Below are positions 25,751-33,254 of a stretch of 64,000 nt of DNA, piece after piece; the first letter of the stretch is position 1, and each line of letters begins with the position of its first letter. The stretch spans positions 62,001-126,000 of the forward strand of contig NZ_JBILJW010000006.1 in assembly GCF_044377035.1 (NCBI RefSeq), given 5' to 3'. The DNA is from Silanimonas sp044377035 (GTDB lineage: Bacteria; Pseudomonadota; Gammaproteobacteria; Xanthomonadales; Xanthomonadaceae). The position numbers and the translations under genes were made by a program. The notes beneath the pieces were generated by a model. The model ran no database searches. It saw nothing but the letters and a program-made list of their open reading frames with translations, and was not told the DNA's origin.

Positions 25751-27820
25751 TCAGAAGAACACGCGGAGGCCGGCGCTGAAGTTGCGGCCCATCAGCGGGG
25801 CCACGTCCTTCAGGAAGGACGTATGCAGGCGGGCTTCCTCGTCGGTGAGGTTGCTGCCCTGCACGTAGGCTTCCCAGCCGAAGGTCTGCGTGTCCCAGTG
25901 GTAGGCGACCTGCGCATTGACCAGGGTGAAGCCGTCCGTCGCGGTCTCGCCCGCGGCCACGTCGTCCTGCGAGCGGTAGCGCACGGCACCGAGGCCGGCG
26001 CGCCACGCGTCGAGGCTCCAGCCGAGGTCGAGGCCGAGGCGGCCCGGAGCGATGCGCGGCAGGTTGCCGCCGGCATCCAGTTCAGCGCTCACGCCGTCGG
26101 CGAAGCCGCGCAGCGTCCACGTGCCGTTCGCGGCCTCGGCCAGCGTGACGGTGCCTTCGATCTCCCAGCCGCGGAACTCGGCGTCCGCCTGCGTCCACAC
26201 GCGCACCGGCAGGTCGTCGATCTCGAGGCCGGTGTCGGCGAGGTAGATGAAGTCGTCGAAGCGCGTCTGGTAGATCGCGGCGCGGCCCTCGAAGCGGTCG
26301 CCGTGCAGGTGCACGCCGAACTCGGCGCGGTCGGCCGTCTCGGTGTCGAGGAACGGGTCGCCGATCTCGTAGGTCGAGGTGGCGACGTGCGTGCCTTCGG
26401 CGAACAGTTCCTCGGCGCCCGGCGCGCGCTCGGCGCGGTCGAGGTTCAGCGTCAGGTGCCACAGCTCGGCCGGGGCCCAGCGCAGGCCGATCGAGCCGCT
26501 GTTGGTGTCGAAATCACGCTCGACGAGCCCGTCGACCATCCCGACGTCGATGCGGTCGTGGCGCGCGCCGAGTTCAAGCTTGAAGGCGCCGAATTCGCGC
26601 TCCTGCATAACGAACAGGCCGCGGTCGCGGCTGGTGCTGGCCGGAACGAAGGCCTCGTCGCCGAGGGCTTCGAAATCGCGGTCGCTGTACTGCAGGCCGA
26701 CGGCGCCATTCCAGCCCCAGATCTCGTTCTGCACGGCTTCAAGGCGGGCTTCGCTGGCTTCGTTGATGAAGCGCGTGCCGATCTCGGCGCCTTCGAACTC
26801 GACGTGCTCGTACTCGTTGAACGTGGCGTGCAACGCAACCTGCTTCAGCGGGCCGAGGTCGTTCACGCCGAAGCGGACGTCCGAGCGGTCCTGGTCGAGT
26901 TCGATGCGGACGCCGCCTTCTTCCTCGCCGCCGTGGGCATGGCCGCCCGGGATGCCGTAGTCGGTGCCGTAGTTCGACAGCGCGCCGCCGAAGAAGACGC
27001 GGTCACCGATGTAGGCGAAACCACCGGCCAGCGAGCGGCTGTTGGTGGCCGAGTTTTCCAGCGTGCCGCGCTCGAAGTTCGCCGGGTTCTCGCCTTCGGC
27101 GATTTCCTCGGCGCGGTAGTCGGCGGAGTAGACGTAGTCCGGCACGTCGATGTCGGCGGTGTCGCGCAGCAGGCCATCGATGTGCCATGCCCAATTGCCG
27201 CTGCCGCCATCGAGGCGGACCAGGCCAGCCTTCTCGTCGTTGCCCGTGCCCGTGCGCAGCTCGGCGCGGCCGGAAACGAAGCGCTCGCTGCGCTCGGTCG
27301 GGATGCGGTGGTCGACGACGTTGACGGCGCCACCGATGGCGCCATTGCCGAAGAACAGGTTGGCGGGACCCTTCAGCACTTCGATGCTGTCGGCGAGGAA
27401 GGGCTCGATGGAGACTGCGTGGTCGACGCTGACGGTGGAAACGTCCAGCGTGGACAAGCCGTTCGCCAGCACCGAGACGCGCGCACCGTCGAGGCCGCGG
27501 ATGATCGGGCGGCCAACGCCGGGGCCGAAGTGGCTGCTCTGGACGCCGGGCAGGGAGGCGACCGTTTCGCCCAGCGTGCCGCTGCGGCGGTCGTCGAGGG
27601 CGACGCCGGCGAGGACGTCGACCGGACGCGCGAGTTCGTCGAGCGCGGTGTCGAGCGGACTGGCAGTGACCTTCACCTCGTCGAGCTTGCGGGCTTCCTC
27701 GCGTGCGGCCTGCGTGGCATGCGGATGGGACGCGTCGGCGGCGAAAGCCGGTGCGGCAAGCGCGGCAGCGACGGACAGGGCGAGGGCGGAACGCACAAGC
27801 GATCGGGTCATGAACGGCAT
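25751..27820 (-). CDS. TonB-dependent receptor, ZnuD-like (candidate zinc receptor)
   Basis: 689 residues. The signal peptide is cleaved near AFA (residue 27). A TonB-box-like stretch lies around KLDEVKVTAS (45-54), then a complete plug (LPGVQSSHFGPGVGRPIIRGLDG region; VLKGPANLFFGNGAIGGAVN region) and a 22-strand-type barrel ending in RVFF with terminal Phe. A His/Glu-rich loop GHAHGGEEEGG (293-303) and extra His near the mature N-terminus recall ZnuD zinc receptors. Energised by TonB, it would import zinc across the outer membrane. A Zur-box-like site in its promoter supports this. Met4 is an alternative start. Copper or another metal is possible. Confidence 0.82.
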   Translation of the reverse strand: MPFMTRSLVRSALALSVAAALAAPAFAADASHPHATQAAREEARKLDEVKVTASPLDTALDELARPVDVLAGVALDDRRSGTLGETVASLPGVQSSHFGPGVGRPIIRGLDGARVSVLANGLSTLDVSTVSVDHAVSIEPFLADSIEVLKGPANLFFGNGAIGGAVNVVDHRIPTERSERFVSGRAELRTGTGNDEKAGLVRLDGGSGNWAWHIDGLLRDTADIDVPDYVYSADYRAEEIAEGENPANFERGTLENSATNSRSLAGGFAYIGDRVFFGGALSNYGTDYGIPGGHAHGGEEEGGVRIELDQDRSDVRFGVNDLGPLKQVALHATFNEYEHVEFEGAEIGTRFINEASEARLEAVQNEIWGWNGAVGLQYSDRDFEALGDEAFVPASTSRDRGLFVMQEREFGAFKLELGARHDRIDVGMVDGLVERDFDTNSGSIGLRWAPAELWHLTLNLDRAERAPGAEELFAEGTHVATSTYEIGDPFLDTETADRAEFGVHLHGDRFEGRAAIYQTRFDDFIYLADTGLEIDDLPVRVWTQADAEFRGWEIEGTVTLAEAANGTWTLRGFADGVSAELDAGGNLPRIAPGRLGLDLGWSLDAWRAGLGAVRYRSQDDVAAGETATDGFTLVNAQVAYHWDTQTFGWEAYVQGSNLTDEEARLHTSFLKDVAPLMGRNFSAGLRVFF

Positions 27821-27861
27821 CCGGGTGGAGTGGGGTAGTGAAACGGGGGTTTAACCCCTGA

Positions 27862-27876
27862 TGTTATAGTATTGCG
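27862..27876. promoter_or_regulatory. Zur-box-like operator in the divergent receptor/merC-like promoter
   Basis: The sequence TGTTATAGTATTGCG matches the gammaproteobacterial Zur consensus core TGTTATANTATAACA (recalled, not searched) at 11 of 14 defined positions, with a perfect left half. It lies 42 nt before the receptor start and 28 nt before the merC-like start. It contains TATAGT (27865-27870), a plausible -10 box for the merC-like gene, so bound Zur would block transcription. Confidence 0.6.
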
Positions 27877-27903
27877 TCTCTAGCTCAACCCGTCCCGGAA
27901 GTC

Positions 27904-28422
27904 ATGCCGCGCTCCCTCCCTGCTACGAACCCGTCCGCGGAAGCGCGCGGGCGCTGGTACGACCGGCTTGGCGCGACGGCAGCCACCCTGTGCGCGGTGC
28001 ATTGCGCCGTCCTCCCGCTGGCCATGGCCTTTCTCCCGGCACTCGGCCTCGAGTTCCTCGCCTCGCACGCGTTCGAGGGCTTCTTCCTGGCCTTCACCAC
28101 CGTGTTCGCCGTGCTTTCCGTGGGCCACAGTCTTCGCGCGCACGGCCGCTTCTTTGCCTGGCCGCTGCTGCTCACCGGGCTGGCGATCCTGTTCGCGGAG
28201 CGCTTCGTCCCGGCGATTCACGACCATGCCCTGCTGCATGCGCTGACGATGACGACGGCGGGGACGCTCGTGGCGGTAGCGCACTTGCTGAACCTGCGCC
28301 TCGCGCACGGGCAGGCGGCCGAGGTCGCCTGTGAAGCCCATGCGCATGCCCATGACGCTGGTGCTACACTCCCGCCCCTTTCCGATCAACCCCACAAGCA
28401 TTCAGGAGTGTCCCATGGGTAA
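27904..28422 (+). CDS. MerC-domain inner-membrane protein with His-rich tail
   Basis: 172 residues, four transmembrane helices. The MerC hallmark is the CAVHCAVLPL motif in helix 1 (about residues 31-40), a metal-thiolate site. The C-terminal tail is histidine-rich (HAHAHD, HKHSGVSHG). MerC family proteins move mercuric ion across the inner membrane; many chromosomal members lack mer genes and probably handle other metals. The shared promoter with a ZnuD-like receptor and the Zur-box-like site suggest zinc. The last 8 nt overlap the THX gene. Confidence 0.78.
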   Translation: MPRSLPATNPSAEARGRWYDRLGATAATLCAVHCAVLPLAMAFLPALGLEFLASHAFEGFFLAFTTVFAVLSVGHSLRAHGRFFAWPLLLTGLAILFAERFVPAIHDHALLHALTMTTAGTLVAVAHLLNLRLAHGQAAEVACEAHAHAHDAGATLPPLSDQPHKHSGVSHG

Positions 28423-28597
28423 GGGTGACCGCAAGACCGCCAAGGGCAAGCGCTACAACGCGTCCTATGGCAACGCCCGTCCGCACCAGTCGGTCGTCAA
28501 GGCCGGCACGACGGCCGTGAAGGCCGCCCCGGCCAAGGCGCCGGCCGCGAAGAAGGCCCCGGCCAAGAAGGCTCCGGCCAAGAAGGCTTCGGCCTGA
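28415..28597 (+). CDS. 30S ribosomal protein THX
   Basis: 60 residues, very basic. MGKGDRKTAKGKRYNASYGN is the conserved THX (bTHX) sequence, a small peptide that sits in the head of the 30S subunit. The second half is a family-atypical repeat of Ala-Pro-Ala-Lys-Lys type ending KKASA. ATG 28415 has AGGAG 6 nt upstream and lies inside the last codons of the merC-like gene, so translation may be coupled and THX may fall under the same zinc-responsive promoter. A TACACT box at 28364-28369 could give it an independent promoter. Confidence 0.9.
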   Translation: MGKGDRKTAKGKRYNASYGNARPHQSVVKAGTTAVKAAPAKAPAAKKAPAKKAPAKKASA

Positions 28598-28659
28598 TCG
28601 CCACGGGCCGGGCCCCGAGCCCGGCCGGATGCGGCGCCTGCTCCTAGGTGCCGCCATGA

Positions 28660-28682
28660 ACGCCCCGCCTCGCGCGGGGCGT
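28660..28682 (+). terminator. Rho-independent-type terminator after THX
   Basis: ACGCCCCGC (28660-28668) pairs with GCGGGGCGT (28674-28682) around a 5-nt loop, followed by a short T-rich stretch (TTTGCGTT counting the paired T). It lies 62 nt after the THX stop. Confidence 0.7.
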
Positions 28683-28742
28683 TTGCGTTGAGGGGAAACG
28701 GTTCCTAAAGTCGCCGGCACCCCCCTCGCACGGAGACTGCCG

Positions 28743-29354
28743 ATGACGCGCTGGACGATGCTTTCGATCACCACACTCGCCCTGTCCGGCCTCGTGGCCT
28801 GCGGAGGCTCGCCATCGGGCGATTCGTCGACCGCCGCTCCGGAGGCGGATGTGGCAGCCGCCCCGGCCGCCGCCGTGGTCGATCCCGAATTCGAACAGCT
28901 GAAATCGGTGACGCCGGTGGACGCCTGCGCCTGGCTGCCGGCGGAGAAGCTGGCCGCGGTCTACCCGGATCTGGTGTTCGAGCTGGTGCAGAAGGTCGAA
29001 CCCCGCATCAGCGGCTACGTGTGGGACTCGCGCTGCACCTACAACGCCGGCGTCGGCACCATCGAGTTCGCCAAGAACGCGCCGACCCACACCGTGGAAA
29101 TCTTCGTCGCGACGCCGGTTTCGGAGGCGAAGGCCCTCGCCAACCTGGCCTCGCGACGCGAACTTGCCGCCACCACGATGAATTTCCAGCCGCAGCCTTC
29201 GCTGGGTGAGCAGGCTTACAGCACCAGCGAAACCGGCGTGGGCACGATCTACTTCGTCAAGGGCGCGAGCGAAGTGCAGATCAACGTTTCCGAACTCCGC
29301 ACGCCGAATCCCGAGAAGATCCAGAAGGCGATCACCCTCGCCCAGTCGCTCTGA
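28743..29354 (+). CDS. putative lipoprotein of unknown function
   Basis: 203 residues. A lipoprotein signal peptide ends in LVAC (lipobox; Cys20), followed by a Gly/Ser/Ala-rich linker. The globular part has CAWLPAEKLAAVYPDL (one Cys) and SRCTYNAGVGTIEF (another), possibly a disulfide. It resembles DUF3558-type or similar small periplasmic domains only loosely, and I do not assign a family. It is transcribed alone and converges on hutI with 6 nt between stops. Confidence 0.7.
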   Translation: MTRWTMLSITTLALSGLVACGGSPSGDSSTAAPEADVAAAPAAAVVDPEFEQLKSVTPVDACAWLPAEKLAAVYPDLVFELVQKVEPRISGYVWDSRCTYNAGVGTIEFAKNAPTHTVEIFVATPVSEAKALANLASRRELAATTMNFQPQPSLGEQAYSTSETGVGTIYFVKGASEVQINVSELRTPNPEKIQKAITLAQSL

Positions 29355-29360
29355 GGGCGA

Positions 29361-30584
29361 TCAGGCGCCGTTCGCGGGCACGCGGCGTCCGGCGGACCAG
29401 AGCGCCGCCGGCCTCATGGCGCCCAGCCAGTAGCAAAGCTCGGCCGGGTGCCGCACTGGCCACAACGCGAGGTCGGCGCGCAGGCCGGCGGTGATGCGCC
29501 CGCGGTCGGTCAACCCCAGCGCGGTGGCGGCGTGGTGGGTCGCGCCGCGCAGGGCTTCTTCCGGCGTCAGGCGGAAATGCGTGCAGGCCAGCGACATCGC
29601 GAGCGGCAGTGAGCGCAGGGGCGAGGTGCCCGGATTCAGGTCGGTGCTGACCGCCATCGGCACGCCGTGGCGTCGGAACGCTTCGATCGGCGGCTGCTTC
29701 GTTTCGCGCAGGCAGTGGAAGCTGCCCGGCAGCAGCACCGCCACCGTGCCGGCCGCGGCCATCGCCGCGACGGCGTCCTCGCTGGTGTATTCGACATGGT
29801 CGGCCGACAGGCCGTGGAACGCGGAGACCAGCGCGGCACCGCCGCCGTCGCTGAGCTGGTCGGCGTGCAGCTTCACCGGCAGGCCCAGCGCCCGCGCGGC
29901 CTCGAAAACGCGGGTGGTCTGCGCGGCGTCGAAGCCGATGCGTTCGCAGAAGGCATCGACGGCGTCGACGAGCCCCTCGGTCTCCAGCGCGGGCAGCCAG
30001 TCGACGAGCGAGGCCACGTAATCGTCGGCGCGGCCGGCGTATTCCGGCGGCACGGCGTGGGCGCCGAGGAAGGTAGTGCGGATCGTGATGCCGAGCACCT
30101 CGCCGATGCGCCGCGCGACGCGCAGCATTTTCGCTTCGTCGGCCAGCGTCAGGCCGTAACCGGACTTGATCTCCAGCGTGGTGCAGCCGCTCGCCACCAG
30201 CGCTTGCGCGCGTGGCAGCGATTCGCGGAGCAGCGCATCCTCGTCGGCGCCTCGCGTGGCACGCACCGTCGAGAGGATGCCCCCGCCGGCCTTCGCGATG
30301 GCTTCGTAGCTCACGCCGTTCAATCGCTGCTCGAATTCGCCCGCGCGGTCGCCGGCGAACACGAGGTGGGTGTGGCAGTCGATGAGCCCGGGTGTGAGCA
30401 AGGCCTGCTGGCCGTCGACCGGTTCGAGGCCACGATGCTCGTCGGCCAAGGCGTCGAGCCGCCCGGCCTGCGCGATGCGGCCGTCGACGACCGCGACGGC
30501 GGCGTCTTCGATGGGCGCATAGGCTCCGGTGCCGTCGAGCGTGACGAGGCGGATGTTGCGCAGCAGGAAGGTCGAATGCGCCAC
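29361..30584 (-). CDS. hutI: imidazolonepropionase
   Basis: 407 residues. HutI opens the ring of 4-imidazolone-5-propionate to N-formimino-L-glutamate in histidine breakdown. The amidohydrolase metal motif is LIDCHTHLVFAGDR (His71, His73); KLHADQLSDGGGA and VSTDLNPGTSPLRS supply later ligands and substrate residues. The length fits the family when translation starts at GTG 30584; no in-frame ATG lies nearby and the ribosome-binding site is weak. A TATGCT box 30 nt upstream could be its -10. The gene is divergent from hutF. Confidence 0.94.
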   Translation of the reverse strand: MAHSTFLLRNIRLVTLDGTGAYAPIEDAAVAVVDGRIAQAGRLDALADEHRGLEPVDGQQALLTPGLIDCHTHLVFAGDRAGEFEQRLNGVSYEAIAKAGGGILSTVRATRGADEDALLRESLPRAQALVASGCTTLEIKSGYGLTLADEAKMLRVARRIGEVLGITIRTTFLGAHAVPPEYAGRADDYVASLVDWLPALETEGLVDAVDAFCERIGFDAAQTTRVFEAARALGLPVKLHADQLSDGGGAALVSAFHGLSADHVEYTSEDAVAAMAAAGTVAVLLPGSFHCLRETKQPPIEAFRRHGVPMAVSTDLNPGTSPLRSLPLAMSLACTHFRLTPEEALRGATHHAATALGLTDRGRITAGLRADLALWPVRHPAELCYWLGAMRPAALWSAGRRVPANGA

Positions 30585-30665
30585 GATGGAGTTCGATCGA
30601 TGCGGAAGTCGCGAGCATACCGGCGCAGGCTTTAGCATGTGGGCCTCCCGACGCGAGCCGATCCG

Positions 30666-31985
30666 ATGACCCTGCTGCAGGCCGATGCGCTGTTCGATGG
30701 ACGCCAGTGGCGCACCGATGCCGCGCTGACGGTCGATGTCGCTACGCATGCGGCCTGGGTGGTGCCGGGTATCGCCAACCTGCATTCGCACGCCTTCCAG
30801 CGGGCGATGGCGGGCCTCACCGAGCGCCAGCAGTCGGACGCCGACAGCTTCTGGACCTGGCGCGAGTGGATGTATCGCTTCGCGGCCACGCTGTCGCCGG
30901 ACGACGTGCATGCCATTGCCCGCCAGCTCTACATCGAAATGCTGGAGGCCGGGTTCACCAGCGTGTGCGAGTTCCACTACCTGCACCACGACGTCGACGG
31001 CCGGCCCTATGCGCGGCCGGCGGCGATGGCCGAGGCGATCCTCGCCGCGGCGCAGTCCGTCGGCCTCCGCCTCACCCTGTTGCCCGTGCTCTACCAGCGC
31101 GGCGGTTTCGATGGCCGCGCGCTCTCCGAGCGCCAGCAACGCTTCGGCCATGGCACCGATGCGTTCGTGCGCCTCGTCGACGACCTGCGCCGTGCGTCAT
31201 CGGCGACGCCGGGCGTGCGCGTCGGCGTGGCCTTCCACAGTCTCCGTGCCGTGACGCTACCGACGATGCGCGAGGTGCTCGCCGCCCTCGACGAGCCGGG
31301 GATGCCGGTGCACCTGCACATCGCCGAGCAGCAGGCGGAAGTGGCCGATGGCTTGGCGACGCACGGCCGGCGCCCGGTTCAGTTGCTGCTGGACGAGATG
31401 CCGGTCGATTCGCGATGGACCCTGGTGCACGCGACGCACCTCGATGAAGCGGAAGTCCATGGCGTCGCCGCCAGCGGCGCCAACGTGGCCATCTGCCCGA
31501 CGACGGAAGCGAACCTCGGGGATGGCCTGTTCCCGCTGCGTGCCTTCCTTGCGGCGGGCGGGCGCTATGGCGTCGGTTCGGACAGCCATGTGTCGGTGTC
31601 GCCCATCGAGGAGCTGCGCTGGCTGGAGTACGGCCAGCGGCTGGTGGAACAGAAGCGCAGTCGCGCCCTGCTGGGCCCGGGCAGCAATGCCGAAGCCATG
31701 CTGCGCGCCGTCGCGGCCTCGGCGGCGGCATCGACCGGACAGGCCGTCGGCGTGCTCGACGCGAGTTCGGCCGTGGACGCGCTGGTGCTCGATGCCGAGG
31801 CGCCGGCGATGGTGGGCGCCACCTACGAGGACGTGCTGGATCGCTGGGTGTTCTGCGGCAACCGTCCGCTGGTTCGCGATGTCTTCGTGGCGGGGCGGCG
31901 CGTGGTGGCCGAGGGCCGCCATCCGCAGCGTGAATCGGCGGCCGCCGCTTACGCAGCCACGCTGCGCCGTCTGCTGTCGGCCTGA
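30666..31985 (+). CDS. hutF: formimidoylglutamate deiminase
   Basis: 439 residues. HutF converts N-formimino-L-glutamate to N-formyl-L-glutamate and ammonia, the five-step histidine route used by Pseudomonas and Xanthomonas. Amidohydrolase metal ligands: GIANLHSHAFQRAM (His40, His42), LHIAEQQAEV, VHATHLDEAE and VGSDSHVSVSPIEELRWLEY. ATG 30666 gives the family-typical length. It is divergent from hutI across 81 nt. The 3' end overlaps the convergent homoserine dehydrogenase gene by 37 nt. Confidence 0.93.
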   Translation: MTLLQADALFDGRQWRTDAALTVDVATHAAWVVPGIANLHSHAFQRAMAGLTERQQSDADSFWTWREWMYRFAATLSPDDVHAIARQLYIEMLEAGFTSVCEFHYLHHDVDGRPYARPAAMAEAILAAAQSVGLRLTLLPVLYQRGGFDGRALSERQQRFGHGTDAFVRLVDDLRRASSATPGVRVGVAFHSLRAVTLPTMREVLAALDEPGMPVHLHIAEQQAEVADGLATHGRRPVQLLLDEMPVDSRWTLVHATHLDEAEVHGVAASGANVAICPTTEANLGDGLFPLRAFLAAGGRYGVGSDSHVSVSPIEELRWLEYGQRLVEQKRSRALLGPGSNAEAMLRAVAASAAASTGQAVGVLDASSAVDALVLDAEAPAMVGATYEDVLDRWVFCGNRPLVRDVFVAGRRVVAEGRHPQRESAAAAYAATLRRLLSA

Positions 31986-33094
31986 GCGCCGCGCACCAGC
32001 GCCTGTCCGGCGGCGATGACGTCGCTGAGCACGCCGGCAGCGGTGATGTCGGGCCCCGCGCCCGGGCCGCCCAGCCACAGCGGCCGTTCGTGCTGTAGAT
32101 CGGTCTCGATGCGCACGAGGTTTTGCCCGGCGGGCAGGGTGGCGAAGGGCGAGGTGGCGTCGAGCTCGCGCAGGGCGATGCGCGCGCCCGACGCATCGAC
32201 TTCGGCGAGGATCGTCCAGCGCGTGCCCGCCGCCTTGGCGCCGGCGATGCGCGCGGCCCAGCGAGCGTCCTCGGCGTCGAGATGCGCGGCCCAGTCGTCG
32301 GGATGGGTGGCGGCGCACTCGGCGAACGGCGTCACCGACACCTCGTGCGGCTCGAGGGCGAAGCCGGCTTCGCGGGCCAACACCAGCAGCTTGCGCACGA
32401 GATCGTCGGCACGCAGGTCCTCGCCGGCGTCCGGCTCGGTGTAGCCGAGCGATTGCGCTTCGGCGAGCGCGGCGGAGAAGCGCTGGCCGCCATGCAGGCG
32501 CTCGAGCAGGAAGCTCAGCGAGCCGGAGAGCACGCCCTGGATGGCGCGCACGCCCTCGCCGCGCAACGCGAGGTCGCGCAAGGGGCCAAGGATCGGGATG
32601 GCCGCGCCCACCGTCGTTTCGAAGCGATACGGGGCGCCGCTGGCCGCGGCGGCCCGCTGGATCTGACGGTAGAACGCGAGCTCGCGGGCGTTCGCACGTT
32701 TGTTGGCCGTGGCGATGCCGAGGCCGCTGGCGAGCCACTCGGGGTAGCGGGCCGCGATGGCGTCGCTCGCCGTGCAGTCCACCACCAGGGCCGGCGCCTG
32801 CCGCGGCGACTGCAGGTGCGCGAAGAGGGCCTCGATGGCGTCCTCGCGGCGCGGCTTCAGGGTGGCGTCGAGCTCCGTGGGCGCGAGGCCTTCGAGGTCG
32901 TAGGCGAACCCCCGGCGGTCGAAAGCGGCGAGCAGTCGAAGGTCGATTCCCGCGCGCCGGGCGATGGCGGCGTGCTGTTCGGCCAGGCGCCGGCGGAACG
33001 CGCTGCCCACCTGTCCCCGGGCACCGATCAGCACGAGGTCGAGACGGGAGGCCGGGCGGGTGCCCGACGGGGAGGGGAGGCGGGAGAGCGGCAT
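31949..33094 (-). CDS. homoserine dehydrogenase
   Basis: 381 residues. It reduces aspartate semialdehyde to homoserine on the way to threonine and methionine. The NAD(P) loop is VLIGARGQVGSAF (about residues 21-33). The conserved GIATANKRANA, then GVLSGSLSFLLERL and EAQSLGYTEPDAGEDLRADD, match the homoserine dehydrogenase catalytic domain, including the lysine-containing region. There is no aspartokinase or ACT domain, so it is a stand-alone form like the C-terminal half of ThrA/MetL. TGGAG lies 8 nt before ATG 33094. Its last 37 nt run antisense to hutF. Confidence 0.92.
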   Translation of the reverse strand: MPLSRLPSPSGTRPASRLDLVLIGARGQVGSAFRRRLAEQHAAIARRAGIDLRLLAAFDRRGFAYDLEGLAPTELDATLKPRREDAIEALFAHLQSPRQAPALVVDCTASDAIAARYPEWLASGLGIATANKRANARELAFYRQIQRAAAASGAPYRFETTVGAAIPILGPLRDLALRGEGVRAIQGVLSGSLSFLLERLHGGQRFSAALAEAQSLGYTEPDAGEDLRADDLVRKLLVLAREAGFALEPHEVSVTPFAECAATHPDDWAAHLDAEDARWAARIAGAKAAGTRWTILAEVDASGARIALRELDATSPFATLPAGQNLVRIETDLQHERPLWLGGPGAGPDITAAGVLSDVIAAGQALVRGAQADSRRRSVAA

Positions 33095-33241
33095 CGCGGG
33101 TGCTCCAGATATCGTTCAATCAAGATGAAGCGATATATACACCTCGTCCACTGACGATTTGGCATAAGCGGCGTCCGCCCCTCGGCACGCAGGGCCGAGT
33201 CCGGTTCACGCCCGATGGACCCGGTGGTTCAAGGTCGCAGG

Positions 33242-33247
33242 CATAAT
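33242..33247 (+). promoter_or_regulatory. -10-like box (CATAAT) just before the antiporter operon
   Basis: CATAAT ends 7 nt before the TTG start of the mnhA gene at 33255, in an A/T-richer patch. No convincing -35 is seen. If real, the transcript would begin at the start codon. Confidence 0.35.
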
Positions 33248-33254
33248 TTTCACT

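Noticed and set aside
25508..27838. 776-residue plus-strand frame opposite the ZnuD-like receptor
   Set aside because: Val/Ala/Arg-rich antisense frame that also runs through the perfect terminator at 25696-25733.
33119..33150. AT-rich patch as a HutC or MetJ operator
   Set aside because: It contains TATATAC but no clear palindrome matching either site; it is more likely part of the homoserine dehydrogenase promoter.
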